A DNA stretch of 64,000 bases from Pelagibacteraceae bacterium AG-390-L03 (GCA_003279685.1 QCHA01000001.1:496001-560000); one strand, 5' to 3'. Positions 41,033-49,739 are shown, numbered from the stretch's first letter. The notes: generated by a model from the sequence alone, not told the origin. Translations and numbers: made by a program.

Positions 41033-41895
41033 TGTCTTATCAAGGTTCCTGACCCCTTATCAGATAATAGTTCAAAAAGAATAGAATGGTTTTTTCTACC
41101 ATCAATAATTACAACACCCTTTACTCCATTACTTGCAACATCTAAACAATTGTTAATTTTAGGGATCATGCCTCCAGTTATTGTTTCATTTTCAATTAAC
41201 TCTTTGATTGAACTCGAATTAATTTCAGAAATTAATTTTTGGTTATTATCTAGAACACCTTCGACGTCACTCATAATGATTAATCTTCTTGCTTCAATTT
41301 TTTTCGCAATAGAGCCAGCTGCTGTATCAGCGTTTATATTATAAGTTTGGTTATTTTCATCTAAACCTAACGGTGCAATTACTGGAACTTTTTTATCATT
41401 AACAATTTTATCAATAATAGTTTTATCAATTTTAGATGGTGACCCTACAAATCCTAATTCATCATTTTCTTTGACTACACTAATGATATTATTATCTTTA
41501 GAATTAATTGTTTCACTATTGCAAGATTGATTTTTAAGAGCTTCAACTATTTCTTGATTAAATTCTATTAAAACTTTCTCGACTACTTTAATTGTTTCTT
41601 TCCCTGTAACCCGAAGTCCTTTTATAAATTCACTATTAATTCCTAATTCATTTAATTTATTACTTATTCTTTTACCTCCACCATGAACAATTACAGGAAT
41701 AAAACCCAATTTATTTAATGTTGTAATATCTTTTATAAAAATATTGAATAAGTTTTGATTAACTAAAACGCTTCCACCACACTTAATAACAATGTATTCA
41801 TCGTTATACTTCTCAAGATATCTTCCTACCTCATCAATTGAGGGACCATCAGATGGTAGGATTTTTTTTAACTCTTCTTCTTTGACTTCCAACAT
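41029..41895 (-). CDS. argB: Acetylglutamate kinase
   Basis: Phosphorylates N-acetylglutamate in arginine synthesis. 288 residues of the amino-acid kinase fold with IVIKCGGSVL, VIVHGGGKRIS and the C-terminal GGMIPKINNCLDVASNGVKG motif. An N-terminal extension of ~30 residues precedes the core, as in arginine-feedback-sensitive forms. It overlaps the yidC stop by one base. The ribosome-biogenesis GTPase engB, often found between yidC and argB in alphaproteobacteria, is not here. Confidence 0.96.
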   Translation of the reverse strand: MLEVKEEELKKILPSDGPSIDEVGRYLEKYNDEYIVIKCGGSVLVNQNLFNIFIKDITTLNKLGFIPVIVHGGGKRISNKLNELGINSEFIKGLRVTGKETIKVVEKVLIEFNQEIVEALKNQSCNSETINSKDNNIISVVKENDELGFVGSPSKIDKTIIDKIVNDKKVPVIAPLGLDENNQTYNINADTAAGSIAKKIEARRLIIMSDVEGVLDNNQKLISEINSSSIKELIENETITGGMIPKINNCLDVASNGVKGVVIIDGRKNHSILFELLSDKGSGTLIRQ

Positions 41896-43571
41896 TAAGT
41901 GGTTGTTTTAATAGTAGTTCTTTTCATAATGAACACTTGTTGAGCCATTGTTAAAATATTATTAACAGTCCAGTATATTACTAATCCTGCAGGGAATGGT
42001 GCCAGTATTACTGTTAGTAAAAGTGGAAAGAACATAAATATTTTTGCCTGCATTGGATCTGTTGGAGCTGGATTAAGTTTTTGTTGAATAAACATTGATA
42101 CACCCATTGCAATAGGCCAAGCACCAATCATTAAAAATGAAGGAACATCATAAGGCAATAAACCAAATAAATTGAAGAGAGATGTAGGATCTCTTTCTGA
42201 TAAATCTTGTATCCATCCAAAAAATGGCATTTGTCTCATTTCAATTGTTACAAACAACACTTTATATAACGCAAAAAATACTGGAATTTGAACTAGTATA
42301 GGTAAACATCCAGACATAGGGTTAACTTTCTCTTTTTTATAAAGAGCCATCATTTCTTGCTGTAATTTCATTTTATCTTCTTTGTGAAGATCTTTAAGTC
42401 TAGCCATTTCAGGCTGTAGAGCCTTCATTTTTGCCATGCTTCTAAATGAAAAGTTTGCAAGAGGAAAGAATGCTAGTCTAATACAAATTGTAATAGCAAT
42501 AATTGCTAGACCATAATTTCCAAGTAATTTAAAGAAGTAATCTATCCCATAAAATAAAGGTTTAGTGATAAAATATAAAAACCCCCAATCAATCGCTAAA
42601 TCAAATTTATCTATCTTTAAAGATTCAGCATAGCCATCAATTACATCCACTCTTTTTGCTGCAACAATTATTTGCATCTCATCTTCTATGTTAGAGTTTT
42701 GTTTTAGTTCTAGAGGTTCTGTTCCTACGAAGTTTGCTCTAAATTTATCTTTGTAGTCAAATGTAGTTTTAAATTCCTTACCTTTTGGAGGTATTAATGA
42801 AGTAATCCAAAATTTATCTGAAATTCCTAGCCATCCTTTTTGTGAGGTTCTTGAAAATTTTTCTTCTTGGATGTCATCATAATCTTCTTCGATTAGCTCA
42901 TCATCTAATGTTGCTAGAAGTCCTTCGTGAAGGATATAAAAATTTGATATATCAGGAATTTGCTTTCTAATTATTTGTCCATATGAATAAAAATCATACT
43001 CTTTACTAGTAGAGTTAATTACTTTCTGTTTAATTGTGAATAAAAATTTGTCATCTAAAGTTATCACTTTTTCAAAAGTAATTCCCTGAGCGTTAGTCCA
43101 AGATAATTTAACAGGGGATTGATTAGTTAGCTTGTTGTTTCCTGATATAGACCATACAGAGTTTGAATTTGGAATATCAATATTTTTATCTGTAGTTATA
43201 AATCCACTTTCTATTAAGTATCCATCTTTAGTATTTCTTGGTGATAAAAGTTTAACTTTTTCATCACTTTCTAAAGCAACATTATATTCTTTAAAAGTTA
43301 AGTCATCTATTGCAGCACCTTTTAAAGAAATCGAGCCAATTATATTTTGGTTTTCGAATTGAATTCTTTTATTTTGGTTTAAAGCTTCTTCCCTTGTAAT
43401 TTCAGTTACAGTCTCCTTTTGATCTAAACTAGGCGCATCTGAATTTTGTTCAGTTTTATTTTTTTCAGCTAAGCTCTCTTTTGTAATTGGAGGAGGGGCA
43501 AAAAATAAGCTATATAAAATAATAACTGCAGCAGACAAAGAAATAGCTGCAATAACGTTTTTAGTATCCAT
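41895..43571 (-). CDS. yidC: Membrane protein insertase YidC
   Basis: Inserts and folds inner-membrane proteins, alone or with Sec. 558 residues: an N-terminal membrane helix (~5-25), a large periplasmic beta domain (~50-340) and the conserved C-terminal bundle of helices (~350-550) beginning YGLAIIAITICIRLAFFPLA, with the hydrophilic loop ALQPEMARLKDLHKEDKMKL. It overlaps yidD by one base in the rpmH-rnpA-yidD-yidC cluster. Confidence 0.97.
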   Translation of the reverse strand: MDTKNVIAAISLSAAVIILYSLFFAPPPITKESLAEKNKTEQNSDAPSLDQKETVTEITREEALNQNKRIQFENQNIIGSISLKGAAIDDLTFKEYNVALESDEKVKLLSPRNTKDGYLIESGFITTDKNIDIPNSNSVWSISGNNKLTNQSPVKLSWTNAQGITFEKVITLDDKFLFTIKQKVINSTSKEYDFYSYGQIIRKQIPDISNFYILHEGLLATLDDELIEEDYDDIQEEKFSRTSQKGWLGISDKFWITSLIPPKGKEFKTTFDYKDKFRANFVGTEPLELKQNSNIEDEMQIIVAAKRVDVIDGYAESLKIDKFDLAIDWGFLYFITKPLFYGIDYFFKLLGNYGLAIIAITICIRLAFFPLANFSFRSMAKMKALQPEMARLKDLHKEDKMKLQQEMMALYKKEKVNPMSGCLPILVQIPVFFALYKVLFVTIEMRQMPFFGWIQDLSERDPTSLFNLFGLLPYDVPSFLMIGAWPIAMGVSMFIQQKLNPAPTDPMQAKIFMFFPLLLTVILAPFPAGLVIYWTVNNILTMAQQVFIMKRTTIKTTT

Positions 43572-43822
43572 TATTTTTTAACTCTCATTTCTTTTTTAAC
43601 TGGGTCATAACCATCTCCACCGCCTAAAAATTTTATGGGATGACAAGATAATATTCTTTTTAAGCTCATAAAACTTCCTTTAACTAAACCAAATTCTTTT
43701 AAAGCCTCAATACTGTATTCAGAACAAGTTGGTAAATATCTGCAAGATTGACCAAGCAACGGACTAATAAGAAATTTATATCCTTTAATAAATTTAATTA
43801 AAATAATTGTGAAAATATTCAT
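43571..43822 (-). CDS. yidD: YidD membrane protein insertion factor
   Basis: An 83-residue small protein that assists YidC-dependent insertion. Family signature: [20 protein letters not shown] with the two conserved cysteines, and the C-terminal [20 protein letters not shown]. An amphipathic N-terminal helix is present. It overlaps rnpA and yidC by one base each. Confidence 0.96.
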   Translation of the reverse strand: MNIFTIILIKFIKGYKFLISPLLGQSCRYLPTCSEYSIEALKEFGLVKGSFMSLKRILSCHPIKFLGGGDGYDPVKKEMRVKK

Positions 43823-44163
43823 TATTTAATTTTTTCTAAATCTTGAAATAAGGTTTCTTTTATATTTTTGTATTCATTGTTTAGCATAGTTGACTTAGCA
43901 ATAACAAGATATGAATAGCTAAATTTTAATGATACTTTTTTTACTGCTTCATTAACAATATTTCTTAATCTACGTTTAATTTTATTTCTTTTTACTGCAT
44001 TTCCGATTTTCTTTTTAGTCACAAAACTAATATTTAGTTTACTGTTATCTTTATTAATTAAATTACCAAAAAAAATTGTAACATATTTGTTAGAAATTTT
44101 TTTTTGTTTTAGGAGATTTTTAAATTCTTCATTTTTTGAAAGAGCAAGTATTTTGCTTTTCAT
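43822..44163 (-). CDS. rnpA: Ribonuclease P protein component
   Basis: The protein cofactor of RNase P, which matures tRNA 5-prime ends. 113 residues, very basic, with the RNR-type motif [16 protein letters not shown] following [10 protein letters not shown]. It starts four bases after the rpmH stop and overlaps yidD by one base. Confidence 0.95.
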   Translation of the reverse strand: MKSKILALSKNEEFKNLLKQKKISNKYVTIFFGNLINKDNSKLNISFVTKKKIGNAVKRNKIKRRLRNIVNEAVKKVSLKFSYSYLVIAKSTMLNNEYKNIKETLFQDLEKIK

Positions 44164-44167
44164 TTAT

Positions 44168-44308
44168 CTAAACTGATACAGTTAACGATTTTCTTCCTCT
44201 TGCTCTTCTTCTGGCTAAAAGTTTTTGTCCACCCTTAGTTTTCATTTTAGATCTAAAACCGTGTTTTCGAGCTCTTTTAACGTTAGATGGTTGATATGTT
44301 CGTTTCAT
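44168..44308 (-). CDS. rpmH: Ribosomal protein bL34
   Basis: A 46-codon gene on the minus strand. It begins with the family pattern [20 protein letters not shown] and continues with a Gly-Gly and Arg-rich tail ([10 protein letters not shown]). It heads the rpmH-rnpA-yidD-yidC cluster, four bases before rnpA. A promoter match is present upstream at 44340-44368. Confidence 0.97.
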   Translation of the reverse strand: MKRTYQPSNVKRARKHGFRSKMKTKGGQKLLARRRARGRKSLTVSV

Positions 44309-44339
44309 AAATGTGGTTAATTTTTATTAAATTTCGCCC

Positions 44340-44368
44340 TTTATAGTAATTAAATATATAAATAGCAA
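44340..44368 (-). promoter_or_regulatory. Candidate sigma-70 type promoter of rpmH
   Basis: On the minus strand, TTGCTA (44363-44368) is separated by exactly 17 bases from TATAAA (44340-44345), matching the -35 and -10 consensus at 4/6 and 5/6. The inferred start near 44333 gives a leader of about 25 bases before the rpmH ATG at 44308. This is the best two-box promoter match I found in the window. Confidence 0.45.
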
Positions 44369-44399
44369 ATAGAAGATTTTATAAATAGCATTAGATTCA

Positions 44400-45122
44400 A
44401 TGGAAAAAACTAAAAAAATTAAAATATTTATTGGTATATTTTATCTAACGGCTATTTGTTTATTTTTATATTTTTTCTTTTCTAAATTTAGCCTGCAAGA
44501 TCTTACATCTTATGATTTTATAAAGGAAAATAGATCCTACTTTTTTGATCTAAAAAATTCTAATTTATTTTTAATTTCAATAATTTTTTTATTACTAACA
44601 ATAATTTGGGTTTTCCCATTTTTAGGATTTGGTTCCCCTGTTGCATTGCTAGGGGGATTTATTTTTGGTGAATGGATTGGAACATTAATCGTTGTGTTAG
44701 GATTAAGTATTGGTGCAACTTTTATATACTTGTTTGGTAATTATTTTTTAAAAGAATTGATTAGAAAAAAATTTTTAAACAAATTTAAAAATCTTGAACA
44801 AAAATTTAAAAAATCTGAATTTATTTATTTACTAATATATCGTTTTATAGGAGGGATACCATGGCAATTAAGTTGTCTCCTGCCGACTCTTTTTAATGTA
44901 AAAGTAAATAATTTTTTCTTTGCAACTTTAATTGGAATTATACCTCAAATATTTTTGGCTGTTTCTATTGGCAGCGGATTAGAAAAAGTTATAGATCAGA
45001 ACTCAGAAGCTCCTAGAATAAGTGATATTATTTTTTCAGCAGATATTTATTTACCAATTCTAGCTTTTTTTGGATTAATTTTAATATCAATTTTTTTAAG
45101 AAAAATTTTCTATAAAAATTAA
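44400..45122 (+). CDS. TVP38/TMEM64 (VTT-domain) membrane protein
   Basis: 240 residues with about six hydrophobic segments and the VTT/DedA-like core: FLGFGSPVALLGGFIFGEW, then GLSIGATFIYLFGNYFL and YRFIGGIPWQLSCLLP. Related proteins act as lipid scramblases or undecaprenyl-phosphate flippases, so a lipid-transport role in the inner membrane is plausible but not shown. It is divergent from rpmH across 91 bases. A tRNA-Thr-like gene lies on the opposite strand four bases after its stop. Confidence 0.85.
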   Translation: MEKTKKIKIFIGIFYLTAICLFLYFFFSKFSLQDLTSYDFIKENRSYFFDLKNSNLFLISIIFLLLTIIWVFPFLGFGSPVALLGGFIFGEWIGTLIVVLGLSIGATFIYLFGNYFLKELIRKKFLNKFKNLEQKFKKSEFIYLLIYRFIGGIPWQLSCLLPTLFNVKVNNFFFATLIGIIPQIFLAVSIGSGLEKVIDQNSEAPRISDIIFSADIYLPILAFFGLILISIFLRKIFYKN

Positions 45123-45125
45123 TTA

Positions 45126-45199
45126 TGGTGCTCCCACCCTGTACTGACCAGGAAATTAGTCATTACCAATGACTTGATATACCATTTATCTATAGGAGC
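45126..45199 (-). tRNA. tRNA-Thr(GGT)-like gene with non-canonical T-loop, CCA encoded
   Basis: The reverse complement folds into a complete cloverleaf. The acceptor GCTCCTA pairs with TGGGAGC (7 of 7, one G-T), with discriminator A and encoded CCA. The D-stem is GATA/TATC with A14, GG18-19 and A21. The anticodon stem AGTCA/TGACT surrounds loop TTGGTAA, giving anticodon GGT (Thr ACC/ACU). The variable loop is AATT. The T-stem TCCTG/CAGGG closes on loop GTCAGTA instead of the usual TTCRANY: T54 is G and A58 is G, while T55 and C56 remain. All other tRNAs here keep the CGA core of the T-loop. The weak D-stem is also unusual. It could be a functional divergent tRNA, a tRNA with a special role, or an early pseudogene. 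Confidence 0.75.
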
Positions 45200-45214
45200 T
45201 GATTAACAAAATAA

Positions 45215-45244
45215 TATTTATTGATAATAGAGCATTTTTTTCAA
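45215..45244 (-). promoter_or_regulatory. Candidate promoter of the tRNA-Thr-like gene
   Basis: On the minus strand, TTGAAA (45239-45244) and TAAATA (45215-45220) are separated by 18 bases, and the second box ends 15 bases before the tRNA 5-prime end at 45199. The spacing fits a dedicated promoter. The DNA is very AT-rich, so the match may be fortuitous. Confidence 0.25.
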
Positions 45245-45299
45245 AATATTGCCTTAATTTTTTGATAATTATGCTTTATATCTACCTGAAGAAAATTTT

Positions 45300-45500
45300 A
45301 TGGGAATTCATTACGATTATAAATCCACTAAAGGAAATAAGCTTATGGAGAAGCAAGCTAAAAGAGAGAAAAAGCTTGCTGAAAAAAAGGCTAAACGTTT
45401 AGCTAAAGAAGGTCCAAAAGAAGAGGAAGTTAAACCTAAAATATTAGATGCCTCAAAGCCTATAACTTTAGACTTTCTTACAAACCCAGATAAAGAATGA
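45300..45500 (+). CDS. Small highly charged protein, unrecognised
   Basis: 66 residues, dominated by Lys, Glu and Ala, with a central helix such as KQAKREKKLAEKKAKRLAKEG and a less charged C-terminus (ITLDFLTNP). No family is recognised. An in-frame Met at residue 16 (45345) is an alternative start that would keep the whole charged helix. The stop overlaps the ATG of the next 33-codon gene (ATGA), and that gene overlaps dcd, so three genes are tightly coupled. It may bind nucleic acid or ribosomes, judged only from its charge. Confidence 0.6.
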   Translation: MGIHYDYKSTKGNKLMEKQAKREKKLAEKKAKRLAKEGPKEEEVKPKILDASKPITLDFLTNPDKE

Positions 45501-45598
45501 ATTCTAAAGAAAAAAATGAGCGTTTAAGTTTAGCGCTAAGAAAAAATTTAAAAAAACGAAAACTTTTTCAAAAAAAAACTAAGAAGAAAACTAAATAA
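45497..45598 (+). CDS. 33-aa basic protein between the charged protein and dcd
   Basis: A 33-codon frame starting [20 protein letters not shown] and ending in a run of Lys. It overlaps the preceding stop by ATGA and the following dcd ATG by TAATG. The pattern [15 protein letters not shown] resembles short conserved alphaproteobacterial proteins with an RLxxALRxNLxRRK core (recollection of the pattern, not a search). Both its position, filling exactly the space between two coupled genes, and its composition argue that it is real. Function unknown. Confidence 0.65.
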   Translation: MNSKEKNERLSLALRKNLKKRKLFQKKTKKKTK

Positions 45599-46152
45599 TG
45601 TCAGTTCTTTCAGATAAGTGGATTAGAAAAATGTCAAAAGAAGAAGACATGATTTCTCCTTTTGAGGAAAAACAAGTCAGAGGAGACAGTATTTCTTATG
45701 GGCTATCATCATTTGGATATGATGCAAGAGTTTCTGATGAGTTTAAGATTTTTACAAATGTGAATTCAGAGATAGTGGATCCAAAAAATTTTAAACCAAC
45801 AAACTTTGTCACAAAAAATGTATCAGAATGTATTATTCCACCCAATTCCTTCGTTTTAGCAAGAACAGTCGAAAAGTTTAAAATTCCAGATGACATATTG
45901 GTTATTTGTCTTGGTAAATCTACTTATGCAAGATGTGGGATTATTGTAAATGTTACACCTTTAGAACCAGGCTGGGAAGGGTATGTAACACTTGAATTTT
46001 CAAACACCACCCCTTTACCTGCAAAAATATATGCAAATGAAGGTGTTGCACAATTTGTCTTTTTAAAGGGAAATGAAAAACCAGAAGTTACATATGCAGA
46101 TCGTGATGGAAAGTATATGGGTCAAACTGGAGTAACGTTACCTAAAGTTTAG
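45598..46152 (+). CDS. dcd: dCTP deaminase
   Basis: Deaminates dCTP to dUTP on the route to dTMP. 184 residues, trimeric dUTPase-like fold. Motifs: [37 protein letters not shown] with the Ser/Arg and catalytic Glu region, [18 protein letters not shown] and the C-terminal [11 protein letters not shown]. It follows the tiny basic gene with a one-base overlap and precedes murA by two bases. Confidence 0.97.
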   Translation: MSVLSDKWIRKMSKEEDMISPFEEKQVRGDSISYGLSSFGYDARVSDEFKIFTNVNSEIVDPKNFKPTNFVTKNVSECIIPPNSFVLARTVEKFKIPDDILVICLGKSTYARCGIIVNVTPLEPGWEGYVTLEFSNTTPLPAKIYANEGVAQFVFLKGNEKPEVTYADRDGKYMGQTGVTLPKV

Positions 46153-46154
46153 TT

Positions 46155-47411
46155 ATGCAAAAACTAGAAGTCTTTGGAGCAAACAAGCTCAAAGGACAAA
46201 TAAAAATATCAGGTTCAAAAAACGCATCTCTACCAATTTTAGCTGCAACTTTGTTATCAAGAAAAAAAATTTACCTAAAAAATTTACCTAGAGTAAAAGA
46301 TATTGAGACGATGGTTAGCCTGTTGCAATCGTTGGGATCTAAAATTAACTTTAATAAGAATAATTTAATTATTGATAACAAAAATCAAAACAAAAATTTT
46401 GCATCTTATAGTTTGGTTAAAACCATGAGAGCAGGAATTTTAGTTCTTGGTCCTTTATTAGCTAAATTTGGTAAAGCAAAAGTATCTCTTCCAGGAGGTT
46501 GCGCAATTGGCACAAGACCTGTTGATATACATTTAGATGCTTTATCTAAGCTAGGAGTTAAGTATAAAATTATTCAAGGGTACGTACACGCTACTGCACC
46601 TAAAGGATTAATTGGAAGTAAAATTAAATTTTCAAAAATATCAGTGGGTGCTACCGAAAATTTAATAATTGCATCAAGTTTTGCAAAAGGAACTACTATT
46701 TTAAATAACTGTGCAATTGAACCTGAAATAAAAGATTTAGTTAATTTTTTAAAAAATATGGGATGTAATATCAAGTGGATCAGCAAACGTTCAGTCAAAA
46801 TTGAAGGGGTATCAAAAGTTAAAGAAACCACTTATCAAGTTATGTTTGATAGAATTGAGGCTGGAACTTATTTAGTTGCAGCAGCTATAACTGAGGGAAA
46901 TTTAAAGATAAAAAATATAGTGGCTAAAATTATTCAAACAGAAATTAATACTTTAAAAAAAATAGGTGCAAAAATTAATGTTAAAAAAGATGAAGTTCAT
47001 ATTGTGGGTAATAAAAAAATTAAAAGTATCAATATTAAAACTGCACCTTATCCTGGCTTTCCAACAGATTTGCAGGCTCAAATGATGGTATTGATGTGTA
47101 AAGCAAACAAACAATCTGTGATTAAAGAGGATATTTTTGAAAACAGATTTATGCATGTTGCTGAATTAAATCGAATGGGTGCTAAAATCTCAACAGATGG
47201 AAATAAGGCAAAAGTTACTGGTAAAATTAATTTTGAAGCAGCTGAATTGATGGCAACGGACCTTAGAGCTTCTGTCTCTTTAATTTTAGCAGCATTAACT
47301 GCAAAAGGAAAATCAGTTATCAATAGAATTTATCATCTAGATCGAGGATACGAAAATATAGAAAAGAAATTGAAAAAAGTGGGAGCAAAAATTAGAAGAA
47401 TTAATGGATAA
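46155..47411 (+). CDS. murA: UDP-N-acetylglucosamine 1-carboxyvinyltransferase
   Basis: The first committed step of peptidoglycan synthesis, adding enolpyruvate from PEP to UDP-GlcNAc. 418 residues with Lys22 in ISGSKNAS, the catalytic loop PGGCAIGTRPVD (Cys116, the fosfomycin target, present) and the DRIEAGTYLVAAAITEG segment. Length is standard. Its end overlaps the DUF2948 gene by eight bases. Confidence 0.97.
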   Translation: MQKLEVFGANKLKGQIKISGSKNASLPILAATLLSRKKIYLKNLPRVKDIETMVSLLQSLGSKINFNKNNLIIDNKNQNKNFASYSLVKTMRAGILVLGPLLAKFGKAKVSLPGGCAIGTRPVDIHLDALSKLGVKYKIIQGYVHATAPKGLIGSKIKFSKISVGATENLIIASSFAKGTTILNNCAIEPEIKDLVNFLKNMGCNIKWISKRSVKIEGVSKVKETTYQVMFDRIEAGTYLVAAAITEGNLKIKNIVAKIIQTEINTLKKIGAKINVKKDEVHIVGNKKIKSINIKTAPYPGFPTDLQAQMMVLMCKANKQSVIKEDIFENRFMHVAELNRMGAKISTDGNKAKVTGKINFEAAELMATDLRASVSLILAALTAKGKSVINRIYHLDRGYENIEKKLKKVGAKIRRING

Positions 47412-47802
47412 GAAATATTTAGCAAAAATTATAGCTTCTGATAATGAAGGTTTACAGATGATTTCAGCATGTAGTGCTGGAGCTAAAGTAAAAGTGTCTG
47501 ATATAAAATATTTAGCATCAAATAAAGTTTTCTTATTATCAATTGAGAGAACTAAAATTGAGACAGATCAAGAAGACAAGAAAATTAACAGTATTTGCAG
47601 GTTTGATTTTGTCGATAAAGTAAAATCTAAAAATATAGATCAAAAAAACGAGGATTTAGTTTTAGAATTGATCGCAATAGATTATCTAAAAAATAAAGAT
47701 GATTATGAAATTAATTTAATTTTTAATAATAATGCCCACATTGCTTTGACTACAGAAACAATTGAAGTAAGACTAGAAGATCAAAACGAAATTAAAGACT
47801 AA
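47404..47802 (+). CDS. DUF2948-family protein
   Basis: 132 residues. The start (KYLAKIIASDNEGLQMISAC) and the RFDFVDKVKSKNID and ELIAIDYL segments match the DUF2948 family, found in alphaproteobacteria between murA and hisD, exactly as here. It overlaps murA by eight bases and hisD by one (TAATG). Function unknown; the conserved position suggests coupling with envelope or histidine genes, or merely ancient operon structure. Confidence 0.8.
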   Translation: MDKKYLAKIIASDNEGLQMISACSAGAKVKVSDIKYLASNKVFLLSIERTKIETDQEDKKINSICRFDFVDKVKSKNIDQKNEDLVLELIAIDYLKNKDDYEINLIFNNNAHIALTTETIEVRLEDQNEIKD

Positions 47803-49085
47803 TGAAAATATTAAACAGCAAAAGTAAAAATTTTGATAAAAATTTAGATAGTTTTCTTTTGCAAAGAAAGAAAAAAGTACAATCTAACTCAGTTTCAGTT
47901 TCAAGTATTATTAAAGATGTTAGAAAAAATGGAGACAAAGCTTTAGTAAAATATGAAAAAAGATTTAATAAAAATACTATAATTGTTCCTTCACAAAAAC
48001 AGATTACTAGTTCAATCAAATCACTAGATAAGAAAGTAAAGCAAGCAATCGATATTGCATACAATAGAATTTATAAGTTTCATTCACTTCAAAAATTTAA
48101 AAACGTCTCTTACGTTGATAAGTACAAAAACAAACTTGAGTATAAATATCTACCTTTAGAATCAGTTGCAATTTATGTGCCTGGTTCAACTGTTTCATAT
48201 CCCTCAAGTGTATTAATGAATGCTATTCCAGCAATAGTTGCAGGAGTTAAAAGAATTGTGATGATTAATCCAGGGTTTAAAGGAAAACAAAATCCAGCAG
48301 TATTGTACGCGGCACGTAAATGTAAAATTAAAGAAGTCTATTCAATAGGTGGACCCTCAGCAATTGCAGCTGTTGCTTATGGAACAAAGAAAATAAATAA
48401 AGTTAATAAAATAGTAGGACCTGGCAATGCTTATGTTGCTGCAGCTAAAAAAGAGGTTTTTGGTGATGTTGGAATTGAGGGAATGACTGCAGGCCCCTCT
48501 GAAGTCACTATAGTTTGTGATAAATTTTCAAATCCAGAATGGGTTGCAAGTGATTTAATTGGACAAGCAGAACATGATAATCTTGCACAATGTATTCTAA
48601 TCTCAAAAGATAGATCTTTAATAGATAAAGTTCAAAATGAAATTACTAAACAATTAAAAGAAATTCCAAGATCATCTATTGCAAGACACAGTTTATCAAA
48701 CAATGGAATTTTAATGCACATTAGTTCTGACAAAAAAATAATTGAGGTTGTAAACAAAATAGCCCCTGAGCATTTAGAGTTAAATATTAAAAATTATAAA
48801 TCTTTTGTACCTAAAATTAAAAGTTCAGGATCTGTTTGTTTAGGAAAATATGCTGTTATGGCAATGACTGATTATAATGTTGGCTCTAACCATATATTAC
48901 CAACCAATGGTTCAGCAAAATATTCAAGTGGGGTAAGTGTAAATGAATTTTATAAACGGATTTCCTATATAAACTTATCTAAAAAGGGTATTGAAAAGCT
49001 TGGTCCTTCGGTTATAACTCTTGCAAATTATGAAGGGTTAGCAGGACATGCTCAATCTGTAAAAAAAAGAATTAGGAGAAAATAA
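47802..49085 (+). CDS. hisD: Histidinol dehydrogenase
   Basis: Zinc enzyme for the last two steps of histidine synthesis, oxidising histidinol to histidine. 427 residues. Motifs: [37 protein letters not shown], the zinc and active-site segment [15 protein letters not shown], and [17 protein letters not shown]. It overlaps DUF2948 by one base; infA follows after two bases. The other his genes in the window (hisZ, hisG) are about 2.3 kb downstream. Confidence 0.97.
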   Translation: MKILNSKSKNFDKNLDSFLLQRKKKVQSNSVSVSSIIKDVRKNGDKALVKYEKRFNKNTIIVPSQKQITSSIKSLDKKVKQAIDIAYNRIYKFHSLQKFKNVSYVDKYKNKLEYKYLPLESVAIYVPGSTVSYPSSVLMNAIPAIVAGVKRIVMINPGFKGKQNPAVLYAARKCKIKEVYSIGGPSAIAAVAYGTKKINKVNKIVGPGNAYVAAAKKEVFGDVGIEGMTAGPSEVTIVCDKFSNPEWVASDLIGQAEHDNLAQCILISKDRSLIDKVQNEITKQLKEIPRSSIARHSLSNNGILMHISSDKKIIEVVNKIAPEHLELNIKNYKSFVPKIKSSGSVCLGKYAVMAMTDYNVGSNHILPTNGSAKYSSGVSVNEFYKRISYINLSKKGIEKLGPSVITLANYEGLAGHAQSVKKRIRRK

Positions 49086-49087
49086 AT

Positions 49088-49303
49088 TTGGCAAAGCAAG
49101 ACTTACTTGAATTTAAAGGAAAAGTAATTGATTTACTTCCTAACGCTATGTTTAGAGTTGAACTCGAGAATGGCGCAAAAGTTACCGCCCATACAGCAGG
49201 TAAGTTGAGAAAAAATAGAATTAGAGTATTGCAAGGCGATAACGTGACAGTCGAGATGACACCTTACGACCTTACAAAAGGTAGAATAATCTTTAGGGGT
49301 TAA
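49088..49303 (+). CDS. infA: Translation initiation factor IF-1, TTG start
   Basis: 71-residue OB-fold protein that binds the 30S A site. The conserved sequence begins at TTG (read Met), then [18 protein letters not shown]; there is no ATG in a suitable position, so TTG is the start. The C-terminus [10 protein letters not shown] is typical. It lies two bases after hisD, and tRNA-Phe starts five bases after its stop, so both may come from the murA-hisD transcript. Confidence 0.97.
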   Translation: MAKQDLLEFKGKVIDLLPNAMFRVELENGAKVTAHTAGKLRKNRIRVLQGDNVTVEMTPYDLTKGRIIFRG

Positions 49304-49308
49304 CTTTT

Positions 49309-49383
49309 GCCTCGGTAGCTCAGGAGTAGAGCAGAGCCCTGAAAAGGCTTGTGTCGGAGGTGCGAATCCTTCCCGAGGCACCA
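49309..49383 (+). tRNA. tRNA-Phe (anticodon GAA), CCA encoded
   Basis: The acceptor GCCTCGG pairs with CCGAGGC, with discriminator A and encoded CCA. The D-arm is GCTC/GAGC. The anticodon stem GAGCC/GGCTT surrounds loop CTGAAAA with anticodon GAA. The T-loop is TGCGAAT. It starts five bases after the infA stop. Confidence 0.98.
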
Positions 49384-49465
49384 CCATCATCTTTTCATCT
49401 TGAAATTATTAAAAAATCAAATTAGCTTTAAGGAATAACAAATAATATAAGGACTTAGAAATAAG

Positions 49466-49678
49466 ATGAGTACACTAACTGGTAAAATTAAATGGTATAA
49501 TGGTAAAAAAGGCTATGGTTTCATCGAAAGAGATGACAAAGAAAAAGATGCCTTTGTGCATGCTTCAGCAGTAAAAGCAGCTGACATGAGATATTTAAAT
49601 GAAGGTGATAAACTCGAGTTTACACTTGAAGATGGTCCAAAAGGTCCTTCTGCGGTTAATCTAAAAAAAATAGACTAA
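49466..49678 (+). CDS. cspA: Cold-shock-domain protein
   Basis: 70-residue single cold-shock domain that binds single-stranded nucleic acid as an RNA chaperone or antiterminator. RNP1 is KKGYGFIERDD and RNP2 DAFVHASAV, flanked by GKIKWYNGKKGYGF and the C-terminal EDGPKGPSAVNLKKI. The gene is preceded by an 82-base spacer after tRNA-Phe and followed by a strong intrinsic terminator, so it is probably monocistronic. Confidence 0.96.
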   Translation: MSTLTGKIKWYNGKKGYGFIERDDKEKDAFVHASAVKAADMRYLNEGDKLEFTLEDGPKGPSAVNLKKID

Positions 49679-49692
49679 TTCTAAAATATTTT

Positions 49693-49739
49693 AAAGGGCG
49701 TTAAATCTACAAATAGATTAACGTCCTTTTATTTTTACT
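49693..49739 (+). terminator. Intrinsic terminator of cspA
   Basis: A long stem of about 16 pairs: AAAGGGCGTTAAATCTA (49693-49709) pairs with TAGATTAACGTCCTTT (49714-49729), with one G-T pair, one bulged A and a four-base loop, followed by a T-rich tract. It lies 15 bases after the cspA stop. It is the clearest intrinsic terminator in the window. Confidence 0.9.

Noticed and set aside
44309-44399. Replication origin next to rpmH
   Set aside because: rpmH is near dnaA/oriC in some bacteria, but there is no dnaA and no cluster of DnaA boxes here.
45125-45172. 15-codon plus-strand frame (MVLPPCTDQEISHYQ) after the VTT gene
   Set aside because: It lies entirely on the antisense of the tRNA-Thr-like gene, whose cloverleaf explains the sequence better; the frame has no ribosome site.
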